Origin: Mytilus trossulus
Lineage: Eukaryota; Mollusca; Bivalvia; Mytilida; Mytilidae
Direction: 5' to 3'
Assembly (NCBI RefSeq): GCF_036588685.1
Contig: NC_086374.1
Coordinates: forward strand, 36,696,886 to 36,760,885
Length of the DNA stretch: 64,000 nucleotides
The notes below the pieces were generated by a model. It had not been told where the DNA came from, did not search any database, and saw only the letters and a list, made by a program, of their open reading frames with translations. The translations under genes were made by a program, and so were the position numbers. Positions 1 through 11,133 of the stretch are shown here, piece after piece. Every line of letters begins with the position of its first letter. The first letter of the stretch is position 1.

Positions 1-1305
1 TGAATACATTTTCAAATGAGGTTAAATGATTGACTTGCAAGCAAAAAAATACATCAGTGATGTTTTTTCAGCTTATTTTGACCAAACCAAGTGAAATATA
101 ATGTAATTCATAGCTAATGCTTGTTTACAGCTTTTTTGACATTCAGTGTAAAGTGTGTAATTAACTCAATATTTATTAATGCTAGTAAAAGCTTTGAATT
201 TATTATATGTGAGCATTAAACTAAACATTTATGAATTCTGGTAAAAGCTTTGTTTTTACATTCTGTACGTAATAAACAGATTATTTACTAATGCAGGCAA
301 ACGCCCTATATTTTAAATCTATATTGAGGTAGATATGGTTCAGAAGGTACACACTATCTGGTGGAAGATTGAATGATTGATTGATTGTTTGCTTAATATG
401 CAATGGCAAATAGCTCATGCATATTCAGAATGATGTATTGAAAGATCAGAAGTAACTGTTAAAAAATATTAGTTATCATTATTTTATAAATTTTTTCTTT
501 AATCTTGCTGACTGATAATTTTCTTTCTCCGCGGAGTCATATGATATGAAAATTATGGCTAGAAACTAAGAACACATGTGCCCGTTGCAATGAAATTAAC
601 AACGTTTTCATAGGTAAAAAAGTGATAAACAGATTATCATTGGTCATCCCAACTCGATTGCTTTTCTCACTTTCACTGTACTGGCTCCAGCAGGAAAAAC
701 AATCTCATTGAAATAATCAATGATCATCTATAAATATTGCTGATATGGAATGCTTTAAGATATTTATCTCATTACAGATCATCATGCATGATAGGATACT
801 AAAATTGAGAATGGAAAGGGTGAAAGTGTCAAAGAAACCACATATATATCACTGATGAAGAATAATCTTAAATATTTATCTCATTACAGATCAACAGACC
901 AAATAGATCCAACCATATCTAATACAATTATGGCATTTAAAATGCCAAAATGGTTGTATAAGATAGTTGTCATGGTTGGGAGATTACTCACTAAGGTTTG
1001 TACCTTTATTGAGTAAAGGATTGGACAAAATGAGGCTTTGACCATTATACTGCAAACAGTCTTATAAATCAGAATTTTATTTTTACGATTTTAAGTGGAC
1101 CTTGCAATTTTGTTTTATGAAGGACTGTATCTTTCCAGGTATTTTTAAAATTGTATGAAATTTGGATATTATTGTGAGGGCTCTCTGTGGTCCAAATGGT
1201 TGGATAGTTATGTCAAAGAAACTACTTAGTAAATGCATCTATACCAATATTGTATAAAGCCTGATATTATTGGAATTTAACTGACCAAATTAAATATTCT
1301 TTCAG
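1..1305. other. Intron of FAAH copy A (no exon seen)
   Basis: No coding exon homologous to FAAH was found here; the preceding exon (counterpart of 25327-25432 in copy B) must be outside the window. A short fragment at about 798-833 resembles the terminal sequence of the Naiad element (see 36012). Otherwise AT-rich unique-looking sequence. Confidence 0.6.
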
Positions 1306-4300
1306 GACCATATGATGACTGTATTTGGAAAAAGTTTCCTCGGAGTGAAGTAAGTATATTTTGATAAAAAGGAAATATTGTCACTGAAGCATCATTGCAG
1401 TATTAGAGGTTGGTCAAATGTTAGGATGTTTGATCCTTTGAGTGGTGTTGTTTAAAGATCACTAAAATGTGGCTCTGTGGCTCAATGTTTTTACTCTTAA
1501 TCAAAACTCCAAGCTCCCTCTAAAAGCTGATTTTACATAACTGTTTCCCAGGAAATACAGGTCTAGTTTGATTTTCACTACTGTTAAACATTACAGAGTT
1601 GTGTAAACTGACAATACGTCAAAATTGAAAATTTTGTTTCTTAGGTTATAGACATTAGTTTTCTATGAGGTAAACAAATTAATATTACTATCTACCATAC
1701 ATATCTGTTTAAAATATCTTTTGTGAATCAAGTATTTAGAAAAATCATAGCAATTTGGAATCAAAATGGATTTTAGAAGAAGGCTTTAGTCTGCTTTATA
1801 AAACTATTTATAAATTAATCAGAAGAACTACTTCAGTCAGGTCAAACTATAAAGACTAGTATTACTGTTGTAACTCACACATATATGTACTTAAGGGTTT
1901 AAACATATTTGATTTTCTGTCAAGTGAGTTGTGAGCAGAGCATCTGTTTAGTTATGTCAACTTTTTACTGATTATTATTTATGTTATTTCGTTTTTTTAT
2001 TACAGATCAATCACAGAGTACTGGGACTTAGCTTTAGAGATTGAGGTAGGCATATCATGTCACATTCTTATTTATTATTTCGTACTGTTTTATTCCATCA
2101 TTGTTAATTGTAATCTTTTAGGATTTTTCCCCAAAAAAACAAATATATTTAATACTGATTATTACACACCTTTATGATGGTCGGATCATGGGAGTTCCTC
2201 CATTCTGTATACTTTATTTTTGGGGTATTTTTGCTGTATTCTTTATATTTTTGGCCAATTGTTCTCCATTCTTTATATTTAAGCATTCCTTTATTCTCTA
2301 TTCTATATTTTTCTTATGCCTATTTTTCTATATTTTTTATCTGTTTTCTTGAATATGATATTATATAGTACCCAGTAGTATAGAGCCTAAAACCATGTAC
2401 TTTTATATTTAAACAGGAATATAAAACAGAATTTCTTAAGAAATGGAGAGACAATAAGTTAGATGCTATGATTTGTCCAGGGTTTGCTTACACAGCTATA
2501 CCTCATGGCACAGTGCAGTATTTAACCAGTAAGTTTACCCCTATTTCACTTAGTAAAGTGCAGAATTGTATCAGTAAGTGCACACCTCTGTCCAATATTA
2601 CATTGTAGAATTGTACCAGTACGTTCACACCTCTGTCCAATGGTACATTGTAGAATTGTACCAGTACATTCACACCTCTGTCTAATGGTACATTGTAAAA
2701 TTGTACCAGTACGTTCACACCTCTGTCCAATGGTACATTGTAGAATTGTACCAAATACATCACACTTGTTTCAAATGGTATAGTGTTGAAAATATCCAGT
2801 AAGTTCACAACTATTTCCAACCATACAATGCAAGAAATATACCAGTACTGTGAAATCAAACCATTTTTCCATGGAACAATGTAGAATTATACCAGATACT
2901 TTACAGATTTTCCACATAGTATAGTGTACTGTAGTATTTATCGGCTAAGTTTACACGTATTTCACACCATATAGTGTATGTAATGTAACAGTAAGTTTAC
3001 AGCTATTTCACAATCCACATCTAGTACAGTGTAGAATTTTCCAATTAAGTGTCCATTTATTTCCTGCAGTTATGAACCAGTAAATTGACACTTTTTTTAA
3101 ACTATGTAGCAGGGCTTGAATTTAAGCTTTTTTGTGTACTGGCCAGCCGGACCATTGGACTAAAAATCTACTGGTCCAGCTCAAAATCTACTGGTCCTAA
3201 GAAATTAACCCCCCCCCCCCCCCCCAACCCAGTACAGTGTAATTTATTTTGCAGGTATTGGTAAATAATTTTAGATTGCGATGCAATCAGAGATTTTTAT
3301 CGACAATTTTCTACTGGTCCACCGGACCACCAGCCGACAAAGTCTACTGGTCCAAAACAAATTCTACTGGTCTCGGACCAGCGCTAATTTCAACCCCTGT
3401 TTAGTACAGAATTGTTGAAGCAAGTTTACAGCATTTCCTTTTGCTTGCAAATGCTGAAAGTAAACATTTCAATCTTGTCTTGAACTATAAATCATGTAAA
3501 TTTTCTTAAATATGATATCATATATAGTTATATGTACCAACAAAATCAAATTAAGTGATTTCTTTTGGAGTAAATGCATTTAGGTTTTTAAACTCTATCA
3601 TAAAAAGAAGACATATAAAAAAAAATATGCCCCACCTACGATAGGAGCATTATGTTTTCAGGTCTGTGTCCATTCGTTCCTCCTTTTGTCCGTCTGTTCG
3701 TCCATCTGTCCCACTTCAGGCTAAATTTTTTGGGCAAGGTAGTTCTTGATGAATCTGCAGTTTAGTCAACTTGAAAACTTATACACCTAATGCTTATGAT
3801 GTGATCTTTCTAATTTAAAAGCCAAATTAGACTTTTGAGATTTCACGGTCCACTGAACATAAAAAAAGGAAAAGGAGAGTTTTAAGTTAAAGTTTTTGGT
3901 CAAGGTAGTTTTTGATGAAGTTGAAGTCCAATCAATTTGAAACTTAGTACACATGTTCCCTTGGTATGATCTTTCTAATTTGAATGCCAAATTAGATCTT
4001 TTACCAAATTTCACGGTCCATTGAACATGGAAAATGATAATGCGAGTGGGGCATCCATTTACTTTGGACACATTCTTGGTTTTTTTTCCATTTTAGGTGG
4101 AGTGACTTATACTATCTTATATAACTTGTTGAATTACCCTGCTGGGACTTTGACAGTAACAAAGGTGAAGCAACAAGACATCGATAACTTTAAAGACTAT
4201 CCTTCAAATACATACACAGAAAAGTTAGTTAAAGAGGTGAGCTGGTACAAAATACAAAAAAAAATCAGAACTGTTAAAGATAAGTGGTATTGGTACCAAT

Positions 4301-5177
4301 ATTTCAATTGTTAAAATGTTTTGTATATTGTCTTTTGGTCTTTTTGTTACAGTGAATTTGTATAATCAGGGATTATGTAGAAGTTCTGATTTTTCAGGGA
4401 ATATGTATTATCACTAAAATCATTAGTGATTTGATATAATCCCTGAAAATGACCAGTGATATTGACTGAACATTTTAATAATTAATGTACAAATTCCCTG
4501 GAATGATTTTAGGGATTATCAGTAATTCAAATATCTTTTGTTTGATTGATAAAAATTAAATATAGACAAAGGTTCATTTTTTTCTTATTTGTTTTAAAGT
4601 GGACGTAAACTGTAAGTTATGATCTTAATTGTTTAAATGCTCCTACCATCTCTTTATATATGTCCGGGCTGTAGATATAGCTAACTTGATTGGTATATCA
4701 AATATATATTTGATGTACAATTTCACAGAGGTAATACAACAATGGGTCATACATTTTCATCTTCTGATAAGATGTATATAATATAAATATCTCTATTTTA
4801 TAAAACATTTATCGACACAAATTGAATAAGTCTCTTGCATCATATTTACCAGGCCCTAAAGGCATAAAACTTTGCTCAGTGATCAGAGCACAAAAATCAT
4901 GCTCGAAACATGAAATCCAGCAATTTGATTGATTGATTTTTAAGTCTGAGTACAAAATTCATGCTCGAAAGTTTTATGACCGTGAGGCCAGATGTCACAG
5001 TTCTTCAAAAAATTTAAATGTCAGTTATGATTTTGCTATATTGTTTATTTTCAGAACTGTAAGGACTCTGTAGGTTTACCTGTTGGTGTACAGTTTGTAG
5101 GTTTACCATATCAAGAAGAATTGGTGTTAAGATTGATGAAAGATGTGGAAACTAGTCTAAAAATGAGAAAACCTTAA
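1306..5177 (+). CDS. FAAH: Fatty-acid amide hydrolase, copy A, 3' part (last five coding exons)
   Basis: This is the C-terminal part of an amidase-signature serine hydrolase that cleaves fatty-acid amides such as anandamide at internal membranes. Coding exons are 1306-1349, 2006-2045, 2417-2528, 4097-4236 and 5055-5177 (stop TAA 5175-5177), all with AG/GT junctions. The last exons match FAAH: SITEYWDLALEIE, then FLKKWRDNKLDAMICPGFA, then GVTYTILYNLLNYPAGT, and GLPVGVQFVGLPYQEELVLR near the end. Exon sizes 44, 40, 112 and 140 nt are identical to those of copy B at 26262-30509, so the two are tandem paralogues. The catalytic Lys-Ser-Ser exons must lie upstream of base 1; positions 1-1305 look purely intronic. 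The reading frame is intact, so I see no sign of a pseudogene in the part present. AATAAA signals follow near 5705. Confidence 0.93.
2507..3070 (+). repeat. Degenerate 45-bp tandem array spanning the splice donor of FAAH copy A exon 2417-2528
   Basis: About 12 diverged units of about 45-55 bp. Each contains a version of GTAGAATTGTACCAGTAAGT followed by TTCACACCTCTGTCCAAT. The first unit is the real exon end: the last ~22 coding bases plus the true donor GT at 2529. Unit 2 carries an equally good donor (CAGTAAGT, GT at 2574), exactly 45 bp downstream. Later units keep CAGTACGT, CAGTAAGT or decayed forms. The homologous donor in copy B (29769) has no array, so it arose after the gene duplication or was lost there. 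Confidence 0.85.
3110..3399. mobile_element. Non-autonomous hAT-like element (MITE)
   Basis: Terminal inverted repeats begin CAGGGCTTGAATTTAAGC on the left and end GCGCTAATTTCAACCCCTG on the right (reverse complement CAGGGGTTGAAATTAGCGC). Starting in CAGGG is typical of hAT ends. Five subterminal copies of TCTACTGGTCC or close variants lie inside both ends, as expected for transposase-binding motifs. The 8-bp flanks (3102-3109 and 3400-3407) match only partly, so the target duplication is eroded. No coding capacity. It lies in the intron after FAAH copy A exon 2417-2528. Confidence 0.65.
3627..4078. mobile_element. Dispersed repeat with ATGCCCC/GGGGCAT ends
   Basis: It starts ATGCCCCACCTACGATAGGAG and ends GCGAGTGGGGCATCCATTTA, i.e. 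short inverted ends. Inside is a duplicated segment of about 130 bp around CATTTGAAACTTAGTACACA-type sequence (copies near 3760-3870 and 3900-4030). A related copy lies at 22806-23470. The right end stops about 18 bp before the splice acceptor of exon 4097, so the element supplies sequence right up to the polypyrimidine tract. Confidence 0.55.
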
Positions 5178-5805
5178 TTGACCGGACTTTTTTAGTTGAT
5201 TCTAAGAATATTTGCTCAAATTGCTACCAAATACTGTTCAGGGAACAATACAAGGAAGATGGCGTATAAGTTATGGAACTGTTTGTGAAAAATGGACTTA
5301 TTTCTTGAACCTTTACCTTTTGGAAGGTTTCTTGCACTTATATCTTAGACTGCAGAAGAAATGTTATTTATACTTATTCTTCTTTCATACATATTTTTAA
5401 TCAGAATTGTGTTTTTATTGAATGAATTCGGTATTTTCATCTACATGCTCTACTTTTTTTCGAATTTTAGATTGGCTTCTTCACATTATTCAATTTGCAT
5501 TAGAAATGCGTTTTCATTAATACTAACTAATTCCTTCATTTTAATTTTAAATTTAACTGTGGTTTTGACACTTTCTAAATTGTTATTCAAATTAAATTAT
5601 AATATTATTAAATTAATTGATAATGTGAATAAGAAGCTAATGCATTCCGACAGTAAGGCGAATTAGTTAATTTGAATTGAATTAGAATTACATGTGAAAG
5701 CATAATAAATATACACTATTAATTTATGTTTTTTGATTGAGTTAAGTCTGCCAATTGATATTTTATCGTGTGTTTTTCTATGTTGTGATGTTATGCTATT
5801 ATTTC
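5178..5805. other. FAAH copy A 3'UTR and flank
   Basis: AT-rich sequence after the stop codon, with possible polyadenylation signal AATAAA near 5705. Small open frames here (5212-5400, 5361-5666) are low-complexity and not recognised. Confidence 0.5.
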
Positions 5806-6165
5806 AGAAAAAGGTAGAAGGTTTGGATCCATTAAAACGTTTAGTCCCGCTGCAAATGTTTGCACCTGTCCTAAGTCAGGAAACTGATGTACAGTAGTTG
5901 TCGTTTGTTTATGTAATATATATGTGTTTCTTGTTTCTTGTTTTTTTTATATAGATAAGACCGTTGGTTTTCCCGTTTGAATGGTTTTAAACTAGTAATT
6001 TTTGGGCCCTTTATAGCTTGTTGTTCTGTGTGAGCCAAGGCTCCGTGTTGAAGGACGTACATTGACCTATAATGGTTTACTTTTCTTTTTTTTTTTTAAA
6101 TTGTTATTTGGATGGAGAGTTGTCTGACATTGGCACTCACACCACATCTTCCTATATCTATCTAC
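5806..6165 (+). repeat. Dispersed repeat family R1, near full-length copy
   Basis: Starts near GGTTTGGATCCATTAAAACG and ends in GGAGAGTTGTCTGACATTGG plus CACACCACATCTTCC. A second near-complete copy lies at 44117-44452 (plus) and a minus copy at 20541-20834; isolated tails occur at several other places. No open frame longer than 63 codons and no tRNA-like head seen, so I cannot assign it to a SINE or DNA-transposon class. Confidence 0.7.
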
Positions 6166-7849
6166 TAATTTATAAGTGCTGTGTTTTATTACAGTATTTA
6201 TTTAGAAGACTTTTTGCTTCTGGCAATAGCCTTTAAAAAATATTTTACCAAATTGCAGTTTGAATTCAACTCTTCAAATTTATCAATTGGTAAAACAATT
6301 AAGCTCATTGCTAAGGAAAGGTTGTTAGTTTGAAGCAAAAGTTGTGAATTAAGAGTAACAGTTACATTTCCTTACCTGTCATTCAAATTTTCAAGATTTA
6401 TGTTTTCAAACATGTATCAATTTATGAAGTCAAATAGAGGTATTTTAAAGGTAGTAATTTTTAACTTGCTATATAATTGTCAAATCTAAAGTTTTCACAC
6501 TTTTCCTTTTAAAATCTTTTCTATATTCCAATGAAACAGACATCGAATTATTTTTGAACATGTAATACTCATTAACATATATGTGTCATAAGCAAACATG
6601 TGTTGTCAATAAGATTCCATGGGAGATAATCTTATATCTATATAAATTATCTCCCTTTAAAACTTCATGAAAAATTCTAGAAACAACTATGTTTCTTTGA
6701 AGGGTTTGAATATTAATTGAAACTCAACTCAATTTAAGAAGAGATATTTGGAAATTTTAAACTGGACATTATTATAGCAATTACAAAATTACTATATTAC
6801 CTTTCATATGTTTTTTTACAATTAACAGTACTTTTTTAGAAATACATCAATACGGTAATTATGAAAGATGAAGAATTGACATTATTTAGGTGTGATAGAG
6901 AACAAAGATCAAATTTAGGTGTGACAGTACATGTTTTAAAACACCCCATTGCTTCAAAACCTACAACTGGAATTTTTTGTGACTGTCATACAAGGAAAAG
7001 GTTTAGATAGCTATAAAACCAGATTTAATCAACCATTTTCTACATATGAATTTGCCTGTAGCAAGTCAGGAATCTCTGTTTGAGTTTTCTTCAGAGTTTA
7101 GTATTTTTGATATTTTACTTTTTGCTACCTATAAGTATAAGTTATCCTATTTTACCAGTTGATCAGTTGGAAAGATGAATTCAAACTGCAATTTTGGAAA
7201 AACTGCTGACAATCAATATTATTAAAGGATAAGCACTGATGTAAAAAGCATCCTTCCTGAAATGTTTAAATGGTACATATCAATTGTAATGTTGTGTTTT
7301 TAGTACAGTATTGATATTTTGATTCATTTTAGAGTTACATAAAATTGAAACAAGATGAATATATATTCAGTAATTAAATCTTTCTTCAAAAGTAGAAATA
7401 TATAATTATAATGATCTGGTTACCTTTATTAATAATTAATGTAGGCAGAATAATACTTGCAAGCAATGATTACCTTTAAAATTATTTGGGAAATAGCATA
7501 CTACGTTGATAAATTTGAATTTAAGATTGAGAACTATTTAATGACATGTGTAAAAATTCAGACATTTATATTTGATATATAACGGATTTCACTTGTCTTC
7601 TGCATCTATCTCCAGATAGACATACTCTATAAATTTGATATGTTTTGTTATAGAAATATTACTCATTTTGACATCTATTGTTGGTGATTTTTATACTATT
7701 GTTGATTTTAATGTAAAATCTATAATAATTGTTTTAGTGCCATAAAAAGTCCAAAAATATTGTGATTTACTTACGCAATGAATTTTACATTAAATATACA
7801 TTGTATTGAGAATATTATGTTATTATGCCCCCTCCCCATTACAGAAGAA
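6166..7849. other. Intergenic, no gene
   Basis: AT-rich. A diverged dispersed-repeat copy (family R2, ACCAGATTTAATCAACCATT ... AAGTCAGGAATCTC) lies at about 6975-7110; better copies are at 44885-45085 and, inverted, at 46253-46397. Nothing else recognised. Confidence 0.5.
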
Positions 7850-7854
7850 TGTGG

Positions 7855-8705
7855 TCTCCTTGTTGGTTAATTCCAGCCACCAGAAATAATGGCCTCTTTG
7901 TTGTTTAAAATTCCTACCACTGAACTAGTGGTCTGTTGGTTTTAATTTCTAGCACTGAACTAATGGTCTCTTTCTTGGTTAATTTTTATCACTGAACTAG
8001 TGGTCTCTGTTGGTTAATTTCTATCATTGAACTAATGGTCTCTTTCTTGGTTAATTTAATTGAACTTATGGTCTCTTTCTTGGTTAATTTAATTGAACTA
8101 ATGGTCTCTTTCTTGGTTAATTTCTATCACTGAACTAATGGTCTCTTTCTTGGTTAATTTAATTGAACTAATGGTCTCTTTGTTGGTTAATTTCTATCAC
8201 TGAACTTATGGCTTCTTTGTTGTTAATTCCTCCCACCGAAACTAATGGTCTCTTTGTGGTTAATTATTCCCACCTGAACTAATGGTCTCTTTGTTGGTTA
8301 ATTCCTCCCACATGAAAAAAATAGTCTCTTTGTTGGTTAATTCCTCCCACCTTACTCAATGGTCTTTTTGTTGTTAATTCCTCCCACCTAAACTAATGGT
8401 CGCTTTGTTGTTAATTCCTCCCACCTAAACTAATGGTCTCTTTGTTGTTAATTCCTGAAACCTGAACTAATGGCTTCATTGTTGTTAATTTCTCCCACCT
8501 TACTTTATGGTCTCTTTGTTGGTTAATTGCAATCACATGAACTAATGGCTTTTTTGTTGTTAATTCCTCCCACCTGAATTTATGGTCTCCTTGTTGGTTA
8601 ATTGCAACCACAGGAACAAATGTCCTCTTTGCTAGTTAATTCCTCCCACTCTACTTAATGGTGTCTTTGTTGTTAATTCCTTCCACCAGAACAAATAGTC
8701 TTATT
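7855..8705. repeat. Minisatellite, about 38-bp unit
   Basis: Roughly 20 imperfect copies of a unit reading GAACTAATGGTCTCTTTGTT then GGTTAATTCCTCCCACCT, varying from about 25 to 40 bp. The open frame on the minus strand at 8411-8611 is a by-product of the repeat. Confidence 0.85.
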
Positions 8706-9416
8706 TTTAGCTCACCAAGTTCAAAGGGCCAAGTGAGCTTTTCTCATCACTTGGCGTTGGCGTCCGTCGTCGTCCTATCTGCCCTGAAATTTTCAGATGA
8801 ATGGGACAACCCGTTGTTGAGTTGCTGCCCCTGAATTGGTAATTTTAAGGAAATTTTGCTGTTTTTGGTTATTATCTTGAGTATTATTATAGATAGAGAT
8901 AAACTGTAAACAGCAATAATGTTCAGCAAAGTAAGATTTACAAATAAGTCAACAGGACCGAAATTGTCAGTTGACCCCTTTAGGAGTTATTGCCCTTTAT
9001 AGTCAATTTTTAACCATTTTTCGTAAATCTTTGTAATCTTTTACAAAAATCTTCTACTCTGATACTACCTGGCCTAATTAAACCAAACTTGGCCACAACT
9101 ATCATTTGGGTTTCTTGTTTAAAAAATGTGTGGTGTGACCCGGTCAACCAACTAAGATGGCCGCCACAACTAAAAATAGAACATAGGGGTAAAATGCAGT
9201 TTTTGGCTTATAACTCAAAAACAAAAGCATTTAGAGCAAATCTGACATGAAGTAAATTGTTTATCAGGTCAAAATCTATCTGCCCTGAAATTAGATGAAT
9301 CAGACAACCCGTTGTTGGGTTGCTGCCCCTGATTTTGTAATTTTAAGGAAATTTTGCTGTTTTTGGTTATTATCTTGAATATTATTACAGATAGGGATAC
9401 ACTGTAAACAGCACCG
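8706..9416. repeat. High-copy bivalve dispersed repeat with internal duplication
   Basis: Begins TTTAGCTCACCAAGTTCAAA and contains the block TTGCTGCCCCTGAATTGGTA twice (8770-8920 and 9275-9415, about 505 bp apart). The second copy has a short internal deletion relative to the first. A fragment of the same family (ACAAATAAGTCAACTTGGTC) occurs at about 29930-30040 in FAAH copy B. I recall this sequence as widespread in mussel DNA. Confidence 0.7.
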
Positions 9417-10429
9417 GCCACCATATACATCAGTAATTTAAAACATTGCTTTATAATCTTAATCACTATAAAAACAAACATATATGTCAACAAAGAAACT
9501 GAAAGCATATAAGCAAAAACGAAAGACAAGAATACAAAAATTTACCATAGAACAATAACACAATGAGCTGATGTATAAGTACGGGGCCACGTCAAATGGA
9601 TATAGGATAAAAATAGACTAAACAGTTAAAAGTAATAATTTACAAAGACAAATAATGATTATAACATCATTAAGATGAGAAGCAACGTCAGTACTTCGAA
9701 TCTATAGGCCAATCCAAGCCCATCGTTTATAATTTGTGAAGTCACAGTCTGTTGATAAGGAATATTTACTAACAAGGTCTAGAAAAAAGGAAGCCGGAGA
9801 CGTTGACGGTTCTTTAACATACATTGTACCCCTGATTCATCAACTTTCTGCCCAGACATTGGTGAAGATTTTTCAAAAGTGTTTCACGGTATTTGTTTCA
9901 ATATTGCGGAAAGAATCTTTGTCAATCTGGAGAGATTGGATGCAAACTCCCCGGCAGTTCCAGTTCCGATCTGAATACGGGTCCGCATACTACTCTTCAC
10001 TAAGAACTTATCACTTTTCATTAATTCCAAATGGACAGTATATATTTTGTCTGTACTTTCAGACTTAGTCGGTATGGAACTTGACTGTACAAAATGATGT
10101 TAATTGTAAACTATAATTATTTTTTTTTTGAAAAATCGTAGAAAATTCATTTACATTACCATTTTCATAAAACCAACACTATGTTATAGAACAAAGATTT
10201 AACTTTTGAATTGTTAAAATAGCTGGATATTTACCATAACGTGTGCATGTAATTTTTACGCACTACTTAAAAATTAAAATATGCTCAACATGTTTCGAGA
10301 GAATAACATTTATAATATACCAATAACACTTTTTTTTCTTCTTCTGATTTCAGTCAAAATTTTGAAAATTCGTACTACACTGCAAAACTGAAAGACACGT
10401 TTTGACATTCCAGAAGAATGTAATGCCAA
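9417..10429. other. Intergenic, unrecognised open frame 9736-10068
   Basis: A 110-codon plus-strand frame at 9736-10068 (starts MKSQSVDKEYLLTRSRKKEA) is not recognised and has no obvious splice context. It may be a relic of a mobile element. The rest is AT-rich and featureless to the eye. Confidence 0.3.
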
Positions 10430-10517
10430 CACAGGCACTTGTCTCAAAAAAAATATTTCTTATATACCTTAATATAACACGGTATACAGGATTTTTTTTT
10501 TGAGACAAGTGCCTGTG
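10430..10517. mobile_element. 88-bp hairpin element H1 with 8-bp target duplication
   Basis: Inverted ends CACAGGCACTTGTCTCA and TGAGACAAGTGCCTGTG extend into an A-run and a matching T-run, leaving a short loop. The direct 8-mer AATGCCAA flanks both sides (10422-10429 and 10518-10525). An 8-bp duplication is typical of hAT and P superfamilies. A second, shorter copy lies at 55480-55523. Confidence 0.75.
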
Positions 10518-10895
10518 AATGCCAAATCGACATTTTGAAAAAATAGTCTAAGTTCTAGAATACGGTTTCAGCTTCATAATGATACATGTAGTAGTAACTA
10601 TTGTTTTAGCCTTTCGTATTTGTCAAGAGTCGAGCCCTAAGAAAGAAAGAAACTGTGTTTTTTTCGTATTGTAATCAGGATGCAAATTTGACTTTTTTTA
10701 TATGTCTTTTTAATGATTATTTTTGTTGCAAACATAGGTCGAAAAGGCATTAAAATGACAGCAAAGGGATTCCATTTTACACTGAAGAGTAGTTTCTACT
10801 TGTCTTGTTTTTCTTTATATCTTTATTTCAGCTCAAGAAGGATGACACTGCGAATTTAGATGACTGTGATGATATAACGGGGACTGGTATAATTG

Positions 10896-11022
10896 CATAG
10901 ATCCAGTGGGGGCCTGGGACCCCCCCCCCCGCTTTGATAGGGAAAATTTGGTTGATTATATAGGGAATCACTGAACAATACGGGAGCCGCCCCCTTTTTA
11001 GGTCCGTCAGCCATATCATCAT
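10896..11022. mobile_element. Dispersed repeat with GGATCCAG-like start and poly-C tract
   Basis: Starts at ATAGATCCAGTGGGGGCCTG, continues through a C-run at 10920-10930, and ends in GCCGCCCCCTTTTTAGGTCC. A related start (AGGCGGATCCAGCC) appears at 16215. It resembles a common short mussel repeat; class not resolved. Confidence 0.45.
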
Positions 11023-11095
11023 GAGTCATAGATTTTTTTTTTCGTGCAGAAATACATATATATTGCTCTTTAATCAGTAATTTCTCTAGAAATAC

Positions 11096-11126
11096 CTGAG
11101 ACTACTATGTGTTATAGTAGTCTCAG
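11096..11126. repeat. 31-bp perfect hairpin flanked by GAAATAC duplication
   Basis: CTGAGACTACTA and TAGTAGTCTCAG are exact reverse complements around a 7-base loop. The 7-mer GAAATAC lies directly on both sides (11089-11095, 11127-11133). This looks like the remnant of a miniature inverted-repeat insertion. Confidence 0.6.
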
Positions 11127-11133
11127 GAAATAC

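Noticed and set aside
7855..8705. CRISPR-like regularly spaced repeat
   Set aside because: Units are contiguous and variable without unique spacers; the genome is a spliced eukaryote.
9690..9710. tRNA/SINE B-box-like TTCGAATC
   Set aside because: No A box at the right distance and no cloverleaf.
9736..10068. 110-codon open frame as a gene
   Set aside because: No recognised motif or splice context; kept only as a note in the intergenic entry.
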